From assembly GCA_021801885.1 (NCBI GenBank), contig JAKABL010000006.1, forward strand, positions 1-12,409: 12,409 nucleotides of DNA, written 5' to 3'. Below, piece by piece: positions 7,878 through 12,409 of the stretch. The position numbers and the translations under genes were made by a program. How positions within the stretch are numbered: position 1 is the first letter of the stretch; each line of letters begins with the position of its first letter. The notes beneath the pieces were generated by a model. It saw only the letters and a list, made by a program, of their open reading frames with translations. It was not told the DNA's origin and made no database searches. This DNA is from a bacterium. Its GTDB lineage: Bacteria > Patescibacteriota > Minisyncoccia > UBA6257 > 2-01-FULL-56-20.

Positions 7878-10187
7878 TCAGGCGGCCGCTGCCATTGCGC
7901 CGCCCGCGGCTTCCGCGGCGAGCGCGTCGTCGATCACGCACACGCCGCCCGCGCAGGCGAGCTCCTGCTTGGCGTCCGTGGAATCCTCCAGTTCATAAAG
8001 GAGGATCTGCGCGTAGTCGATGGCCGGCATTTTTTCGACCATCTCGCGGTAGCGCGCTTCGGTGATCGCTTCGTACGGCGCAAGGAGATAGGCATGATCG
8101 TCGCGCGGCAGGAAGGAAAGGCCGCCGACGAGGTCCCAGTGCGTGTAGACCCAATCCGCGACGGCGATCCATTCGTCGTCGCCCACGGAAACCGTCACGG
8201 ACGGATTGTGTTCCGTATAGTGCTCCTTCACCTTCTTCCAGTATTCGAGCTGATCGATCGCGCCGAGATCGTCCTTGATGACGGCGCCTTCCGGAGCCTT
8301 CACGGGAAACTCGATGACGTAGGTGCTCGCCGACGAGAGGGATTGGCCGACTTCGGGGAAGTAGGGGATCTTCTGGTCCTTCATCATCTGGAAGAGCGCA
8401 TCGGTGGCGGCGATGCGCACGCGGCGGATGTAGAACTTCGCGTGGCGGGGATGCAGGCCGGACGACGAATCGACGGTCTGCGAAAGGTTGCCGGACGGCT
8501 TGACGCAGGTGACGGCCGCCGACGGGGCGATGCCGAACCGCGCCGCGTATTCGCGGTTCACTTCGATCGCGTGATCGCGGAGGCGGCGGAGGACCGCGTC
8601 GTCGCGTACGACGGGGCAGTCCCACTGTCCGGTGATCGAGACGCCGAGGAGGCGTTCCGCCTCCACATGTTCCTTCCATTCCTTCGAGAGATAGGGGAAG
8701 TTCGTCAGCGTGGACTGATAGGTGCCGAGGATGGCCGCGATGCGGATCTTCTGAAGGAGCGTCTTCTCGGTGTCTTCGGCCCTCGCGACGACCTCGGAGA
8801 GATTGCAGAACTCTTTCTGCTGGAGAATGATCTCGCCGCAGGGATTCGTTCCGACCGCATTGATCGCGTCGCCGAGCGCCTTGACGCGCCGCTCGGGAAG
8901 CTGCGTGGCGAGCGAGCCGCGGTTGAAGATGCCGCGTTCCCCGGTGTGGCTTTCGACGAGCGAGAGCCATTCCTGGAGGAACTGCGTGGAGTCGGGCTTT
9001 TCGTTGTACACCGCGGAATTGTTGGCCATTGAGCGCTGAGGCTCCGTGTAATAGAACTGCCCCTGTTTCGCCCCGCGCATTTCCTGGTCATCGAGGTCGG
9101 AGAGCGAGATCATCGCGCTGCGGCGCACGCCGCCGGCCACCACGACTTCACCGATCTTGCAGGAGATGTCGTGCACGTCGATATTGGAGAGGCGACGGCC
9201 CTGCTTTGCGAGGATCTTTGCGCGGGCGAAGGTGAGGAGCGCGCGGAGGGGTTCGGGACCGGAGCTCTTGCCGCCCATCGTTTTGAGGCGCGCACCTGCG
9301 GGCCTGAGCTGTGAATAATCAAAGTCGATGTCCTTGCCGTCGAACCACGCCTTGAGGCCGATCGTGAGCGCATCGCACCAGCCTTCCTTGCTGTCATCGA
9401 CGACGTGGGCGGGCAGCGTCTCGCCCGTCTGCCTTTTGATCTGCGGGAGGTTCTGGACGTTCTGGCTTTCCACGGAGAACCCGACGCCCGTGCCGCACAT
9501 CGAGATATACATCATTTCCGCAAAGTCCTCGAGCTTCCGCGGCGCGGTGAAGGAGCAGTTGTACGCCGCCACGTTCGTGGCCCGCGCCGCGGTCCCCGCG
9601 AACTGGAGGAGCCGCATGGAGGGCATTGCTTCCTGGTTGAGGATCGCGCCGCGCACCTCTTCGTATTCCGCGTCAGTGAGCTTCGCGCCGAGGTTTTCTT
9701 TCATGAAATCGACATAGCGGTCCACGGTCTCTATCCACGTTTCGCGTCGGCCCTCTTCGGGAATCCAGCGGGAATAGGTCCGGTAGTAGACGAATTCGGC
9801 CAGCTGGTTCCGGAAGTATTTTTTGCTCTGCTCCGCGAGCGCGCGCACGTGTGCGGGGATCTCACGTTTCTTCTCGCGCACCTGGGCACGCTCATTGCGA
9901 TAGAGGATATAGGCCTTTGCGGTCTTCGCATAGTCCATGAGGATCAGTTCGGTCTCCACGATGTCCTGGATCTCCTCGATCGTGGGGGTGTGATCTTTGG
10001 GATAGCGCTTTACGAGGGAGGCGATCACCTGTTCCGTGACCTTTTCCGCGTCTTCCCGTCCCGCGGTTTCGCCTGTGGCCTGCATTGCTTTCGCGATCGC
10101 ATTCGTGATTTTCGCTTCGTCGAATGGAGCGATGCGCCCGTCCCTTTTCTTTACCTCTCTGAACTGCGTTTTTGTCATGGTGGCCAT
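7878..10187 (-). CDS. nrdJ: Class II (adenosylcobalamin-dependent) ribonucleotide reductase, monomeric RTPR type
   Basis: 769 residues. Reduces ribonucleotides to deoxyribonucleotides using a thiyl radical generated from adenosylcobalamin. An ATP-cone allosteric domain occupies about 8-98. All five cysteines of the Lactobacillus leichmannii-type enzyme have counterparts: Cys211 (AYNCSF) and Cys461 as the active-site pair, Cys450 in NPCGEI as the thiyl site with Asn448 and Glu452 beside it, and the C-terminal relay pair Cys745/Cys750 (CAGGVC). The VKPSGNLSQTV and SSGLHPRHA motifs fit the class II barrel. After the relay pair comes an unusual 19-residue alanine-rich tail. No intein. The ATG at 10187 was used; Met4 is an equal alternative, and neither has a clear Shine-Dalgarno. 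It lies near a corrinoid adenosyltransferase gene that could supply its cofactor. Confidence 0.93.
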   Translation of the reverse strand: MATMTKTQFREVKKRDGRIAPFDEAKITNAIAKAMQATGETAGREDAEKVTEQVIASLVKRYPKDHTPTIEEIQDIVETELILMDYAKTAKAYILYRNERAQVREKKREIPAHVRALAEQSKKYFRNQLAEFVYYRTYSRWIPEEGRRETWIETVDRYVDFMKENLGAKLTDAEYEEVRGAILNQEAMPSMRLLQFAGTAARATNVAAYNCSFTAPRKLEDFAEMMYISMCGTGVGFSVESQNVQNLPQIKRQTGETLPAHVVDDSKEGWCDALTIGLKAWFDGKDIDFDYSQLRPAGARLKTMGGKSSGPEPLRALLTFARAKILAKQGRRLSNIDVHDISCKIGEVVVAGGVRRSAMISLSDLDDQEMRGAKQGQFYYTEPQRSMANNSAVYNEKPDSTQFLQEWLSLVESHTGERGIFNRGSLATQLPERRVKALGDAINAVGTNPCGEIILQQKEFCNLSEVVARAEDTEKTLLQKIRIAAILGTYQSTLTNFPYLSKEWKEHVEAERLLGVSITGQWDCPVVRDDAVLRRLRDHAIEVNREYAARFGIAPSAAVTCVKPSGNLSQTVDSSSGLHPRHAKFYIRRVRIAATDALFQMMKDQKIPYFPEVGQSLSSASTYVIEFPVKAPEGAVIKDDLGAIDQLEYWKKVKEHYTEHNPSVTVSVGDDEWIAVADWVYTHWDLVGGLSFLPRDDHAYLLAPYEAITEARYREMVEKMPAIDYAQILLYELEDSTDAKQELACAGGVCVIDDALAAEAAGGAMAAAA

Positions 10188-10226
10188 GCGGCAGTGTTTT
10201 TTTAAGTTTTCTTTATCGGAGCCGTG

Positions 10227-10454
10227 CTAGTATTGCCCCGTGGAATCCCCCGGTCGACGTATCAAGGGTTCCTCATCAGTAAACCACCCTGCGCGCGCCG
10301 CGAGAAACGTATCGCCATAGCGAAAAAACATTTTATCGAGCATGGCAACGCTTGCGGCCGCGCGGTGTGCCTCGTAGGTCCATAAAATCTCCTTCTTTGC
10401 ATTCTCCCTGCGGTGATCCTTTAAAAACAGAATTGCTGACAAGATCGTCGTCAC
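10227..10454 (-). CDS. Hypothetical small protein, 75 residues
   Basis: An open frame with GTG start, in the same direction as nrdJ and ending 39 bp before it. The sequence is soluble and mixed in charge, with no membrane segment or motif that I recognise. Codon use is plausible but not decisive. No Shine-Dalgarno precedes the GTG; a 6-bp hairpin with a 4-nt loop (10464-10479) lies just upstream. A strong AAGGAG lies within the frame, but it is spaced for an ATG in another frame (10383) that opens only 16 codons. It could be the first gene of an nrdJ transcript or merely chance open frame in the nrdJ leader. Confidence 0.35.
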   Translation of the reverse strand: MTTILSAILFLKDHRRENAKKEILWTYEAHRAAASVAMLDKMFFRYGDTFLAARAGWFTDEEPLIRRPGDSTGQY

Positions 10455-10463
10455 TTTTCGATT

Positions 10464-10479
10464 TTCTCGGCGGCGAGAA
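10464..10479. other. Short inverted repeat upstream of the 75-residue ORF
   Basis: TTCTCG (10464-10469) and CGAGAA (10474-10479) with a GCGG loop, in the gap between divergent nrdJ and the adenosyltransferase gene. It has no T-run on either strand. It could be a protein-binding site or a leader hairpin. The rest of the 10455-10632 gap shows no cobalamin riboswitch motif and no convincing promoter. Confidence 0.35.
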
Positions 10480-10632
10480 TCCTCTATCCATTTTTCTCAG
10501 TAATAGCGGGGCTTTTGGAGTGTTCTAAAGGGAACATATCCTTGCGAAGAAGGTGCGTAGCGCATGGGGAGATCGGTCCGTATCGCGCATCCGTTGCATA
10601 TCCGCGGTGCCGCGCGACAATGGAAGGACGCT

Positions 10633-11166
10633 ATGTTCATGGTGTTTACCGGCAACGGGAAGGGGAAGACGACGGCCGCCATTGGTCAGGCGGTGCGTGC
10701 GCTCGGACAAGGGGAGCGTGTTTTCATGATCCAGTTCATCAAAAGCGACCGCTATCCGAGCGGGGAAGACCGCGTGCTTGCGGGGTGTCTCGCTGCGGCC
10801 TGCGGACACATGCATTTCGAAAAGGCCGGACTGGGGTTCGTGGGCATCCTCGGCGATGCGCTGCCGCGCGAGGCGCATCGCAAGGCCGCCGAAGCGGCGC
10901 TTGCGAAGGCGCGCGATACAGCGTGTTCCGGAGCGTACGACCTCGTCATCCTCGACGAGGTGAACGTAGCCCTCGATCTCCATCTCCTGTCCCTCGACGA
11001 GGTCATCGCGTTCCTCGATGCGGTTCCGGATGGTGTGGACGTCATCTTCACCGGCCGCTACGCCCACTCAGAGATTCTTTTCCGTGCCGATCTCGCCACG
11101 CGCTGCGATGAGCTTTCCCATGCCTATCGCCGCGGCGTGCCGGCGCGGAAGGGGATCGAATATTGA
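10633..11166 (+). CDS. cobO: Corrinoid adenosyltransferase (CobO/BtuR/CobA family)
   Basis: 177 residues from the chosen start. Transfers the adenosyl group of ATP to cob(I)alamin or related corrinoids, giving the coenzyme form. The P-loop GNGKGKTT lies at residues 7-14, in the position and with the flanking sequence typical of the family. The Walker-B-like VILDEVN lies at 105-111 and the family's C-terminal signature ends in RKGIEY. The ATG at 10633 places the P-loop where relatives have it and has AGGA about six bases upstream. An in-frame ATG at 10564 would add 23 residues that lack family resemblance. The gene is divergent from nrdJ, a user of its product. No other cobalamin synthesis or transport gene is in the window, which hints at salvage. 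Confidence 0.9.
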   Translation: MFMVFTGNGKGKTTAAIGQAVRALGQGERVFMIQFIKSDRYPSGEDRVLAGCLAAACGHMHFEKAGLGFVGILGDALPREAHRKAAEAALAKARDTACSGAYDLVILDEVNVALDLHLLSLDEVIAFLDAVPDGVDVIFTGRYAHSEILFRADLATRCDELSHAYRRGVPARKGIEY

Positions 11167-11188
11167 GCTCTCCAAGCACGAGGCTTAC

Positions 11189-11234
11189 AAAAAAACGGTC
11201 CTCCTGTGCGGGGACCGTACCATGGACTTTTTTT
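11189..11234 (+). terminator. Terminator after the adenosyltransferase gene
   Basis: ACGGTCC (11195-11201) pairs with GGACCGT (11212-11218). The flanking A7 (11189-11195) can pair with T7 (11228-11234) across a small internal loop. The T-run is nine bases from the main stem, so efficiency is uncertain. Confidence 0.6.
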
Positions 11235-11251
11235 GAGGAATCTTCTATAAG
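11223..11251 (+). promoter_or_regulatory. Promoter of the small secreted protein gene
   Basis: TGGACT (11223-11228), a 17-bp spacer and TATAAG (11246-11251). The -35 box overlaps the T-run end of the preceding terminator. A start near 11258 leaves a very short leader carrying AGGAGG. Confidence 0.55.
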
Positions 11252-11269
11252 GGGGAGAGGAGGTGTGTC

Positions 11270-11665
11270 ATGAGAACGCCCGCCTTTGTTATCGCATTTG
11301 TCATAATCGTTGCGGTCGCGGTCGTGCCTGCGCGTGCGCAGGAGCACGGCTACGATGTCAGCCTCGTCCCTACGGGAACGGTCACCCCGCTTCCCCGCGA
11401 CGTCATATGTCCCTATTTCCTTCTTTCCAACCTGGGATACCTTCCTCATCGGGAGGTGAGCTTCCAGTATGTGAAGAAGAACGGAACTCCGGAAAGCGAC
11501 GTCATCGCCTATGGGAAGGGAGGGGTTCTTGTGGAAGGATCCGGTGTCGTGCCTTCCGTCAAAAAGACGATCAATGACGACGGTAATGCGCAGTGGCTCA
11601 TCATTCTTAGTAGATCTGCATATACCGCAAATGCAGCCTGTCTCGGCGGACTTCCGCAGAAGTGA
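11270..11665 (+). CDS. Small secreted protein of unknown function
   Basis: 131 residues. Residues 1-23 form a Sec signal peptide: MR start, a hydrophobic core of about 15 residues (FVIAFVIIVAVAVV) and a likely cleavage after ARA. The mature part, about 108 residues, has two cysteines (47 and 124) that could form a disulfide, and looks beta-rich. I recognise no family. Translation has the best ribosome binding site in the window, AGGAGG (11258-11263) six bases before the ATG. It stands alone between its own promoter and a terminator. Probably exported to the envelope or medium. Confidence 0.7.
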   Translation: MRTPAFVIAFVIIVAVAVVPARAQEHGYDVSLVPTGTVTPLPRDVICPYFLLSNLGYLPHREVSFQYVKKNGTPESDVIAYGKGGVLVEGSGVVPSVKKTINDDGNAQWLIILSRSAYTANAACLGGLPQK

Positions 11666-11705
11666 CAGGCATATATCGATTCCTTTCCGCGCGGTGCGCG
11701 GATCA

Positions 11706-11730
11706 GCTGGTCCTTATGGGCCAGTTTTTT
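11706..11730 (+). terminator. Terminator of the secreted protein gene
   Basis: CTGGTCC (11707-11713) and GGGCCAG (11718-11724) form a 7-bp stem (one T-G) with a TTAT loop, followed by T6. It lies 41 bases after the stop and before the convergent minus-strand gene. A second hairpin, TCCGCGC/GCGCGGA (11686-11702), lies in the same gap. Confidence 0.8.
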
Positions 11731-11743
11731 ATGTGTGTGCCTG

Positions 11744-12157
11744 CTATGTGCGTGTGTGGTAGAGCTCCCTTCGTCGTTCTTCGAGCTCGCTCACGATCTC
11801 GGGATTGACGATGCGATGGAAGCGAGGGGTTTGCATGCCATCGGGTTTTGTAACGTCTTCCATGAACATTGTTGCGGGGCGAAGATACCAGAGCCACCCG
11901 GCTTCGTATGCGGGAGAGCTTTCGTAAAGTGGGCGATAGATTACGAAATATGCATCGGGCGAAGCCCAGTCGCCTTCGGTATTGCATCCCGCACCGATCA
12001 CTTCGTATGCGTAGTTTTCGAGCGGCCCGGCCGGGTCGTGCTTATAGTGATAGTAAAAACCGTGATCCGGGAGGTCCGGTGGAGGCGTCATGGTCTTATT
12101 GTGTGCCATGGCTTTATTATATTCCTTTTGGAAGAATGAAAGATTTTTGTAGGGCAT
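11744..12157 (-). CDS. DUF1653-like protein
   Basis: 137 residues from the first ATG. Residues about 34-117 match the pattern of the DUF1653 family as I know it: YYHYKHDP...YEVIG, then VIYRPLYES, then WLWYLRPATMFMEDV and PRFHRI. Members are small, soluble proteins of unknown function. The ATG at 12157 has AGGA seven bases upstream. An internal ATG at 12109 (MAHNKTM) would give 121 residues and keeps the whole domain; it lies seven bases after the stop of a 39-codon ORF with a good ribosome binding site, so coupling from there is possible. The C-terminus is charged and helical (EIVSELEERRREL). Confidence 0.75.
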   Translation of the reverse strand: MPYKNLSFFQKEYNKAMAHNKTMTPPPDLPDHGFYYHYKHDPAGPLENYAYEVIGAGCNTEGDWASPDAYFVIYRPLYESSPAYEAGWLWYLRPATMFMEDVTKPDGMQTPRFHRIVNPEIVSELEERRRELYHTRT

Positions 12158-12236
12158 CGGTTTTTCCTACCCTTTTAGGTGCCATATTCTTTCGTTGTGC
12201 GATCCGTTCCTTGCCGTAGATGATCGCGAAGAGCAT
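12117..12236 (-). CDS. Possible 39-residue upstream ORF
   Basis: An ATG at 12236 is preceded by GAGGA five bases upstream, one of the better ribosome binding sites in the window. The frame runs 39 codons (MLFAIIYGKERIAQRKN...) to a TAA and overlaps the first 41 bases of the longer DUF1653 reading in another frame. The peptide is basic and matches nothing I know. It could be a leader peptide, a true small protein, or chance. Confidence 0.35.
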   Translation of the reverse strand: MLFAIIYGKERIAQRKNMAPKRVGKTDALQKSFILPKGI

Positions 12237-12255
12237 GTTTTTCCTCTTTGGGTAG

Positions 12256-12283
12256 TTGATTTTCCCTCAAAAACTCTTACAAT
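12256..12283 (+). promoter_or_regulatory. tRNA-Gly promoter
   Basis: TTGATT (12256-12261), a 16-bp spacer and TACAAT (12278-12283). The start would be near 12290, about seven bases before the mature tRNA. Confidence 0.8.
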
Positions 12284-12296
12284 AAGACGGTACTTT

Positions 12297-12367
12297 GCGG
12301 GTATCGTATATCGGTATTATGTCACCTTGCCATGGTGAAGAGACGGGTTCGACTCCCGTTACCCGCT
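12297..12367 (+). tRNA. tRNA-Gly (anticodon GCC)
   Basis: 71 bases without CCA. The acceptor GCGGGTA (12297-12303) pairs with TACCCGC (12360-12366); the discriminator is T. The anticodon stem TCACC/GGTGA encloses TTGCCAT, giving GCC for glycine GGC and GGT codons. The T arm contains GGTTCGACTCC. CCA is not encoded (CAG follows). The last 42 bases of the window hold nothing I can identify. Confidence 0.96.
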
Positions 12368-12409
12368 CAGAAGGTGGATCGCAGAACATCGGATAGGAGT
12401 GTCTCAAAA

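Noticed and set aside
7993..9032. Long alternative frames on both strands within nrdJ.
   Set aside because: Arg/Pro-rich or antisense products of the GC-rich nrdJ sequence, with no recognisable domain.
10188..10632. Cobalamin riboswitch or NrdR boxes between nrdJ and the adenosyltransferase gene.
   Set aside because: No B12-box-like motif (GCCACTG context) or paired NrdR-box palindromes were seen on either strand.

Overview
The window looks like a chromosomal segment of a Candidate Phyla Radiation (Patescibacteria) bacterium with moderately high GC. Four things suggest this: a compact str-type translation cluster whose S12 has an extra loop of about 13 residues; a type IV pilin-like signal fused to a LamG-like domain; an adenosylcobalamin-dependent (class II) ribonucleotide reductase beside a corrinoid adenosyltransferase; and very short intergenic regions. 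The lineage is inferred from gene content and was not tested by phylogeny.

Layout, left to right. Positions 1-77 hold tRNA-Glu(CTC), lacking its first base. Positions 78-560 hold no convincing protein gene. They carry a palindromic repeat, a near-copy of the tRNA 3' end, and a strong promoter driving a highly structured ~290-nt transcript with its own terminator, read here as an unidentified non-coding RNA gene. A consensus promoter at 562-590 then starts rpsL-rpsG. A terminator and new promoter precede fusA. After fusA come a large terminator/repeat, another promoter, a long structured tuf leader, tuf and rpsJ. The cluster stops after rpsJ with a terminator instead of continuing into rplC. 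tRNA-Leu(GAG) follows with its own promoter and terminator.

The right half is accessory in character: a pilin-LamG surface protein and a DUF2127-like four-helix membrane protein, both apparently read from leaderless mRNAs; a shared bidirectional terminator; class II ribonucleotide reductase (nrdJ) on the minus strand with a possible 75-residue ORF upstream; a cobO-type corrinoid adenosyltransferase on the plus strand; a small secreted protein; a DUF1653-like protein on the minus strand with a possible 39-residue upstream ORF; and tRNA-Gly(GCC) with its own promoter.

Functionally, S12, S7, EF-G, EF-Tu and S10 form the translation module. The adenosyltransferase could supply the cofactor that NrdJ needs for making deoxynucleotides. 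The pilin-LamG protein is a candidate surface adhesin. The least explained items are the ncRNA locus at 234-525, the tuf leader with tandem terminator-like hairpins and an overlapping alternative stem, and the dispersed palindrome.
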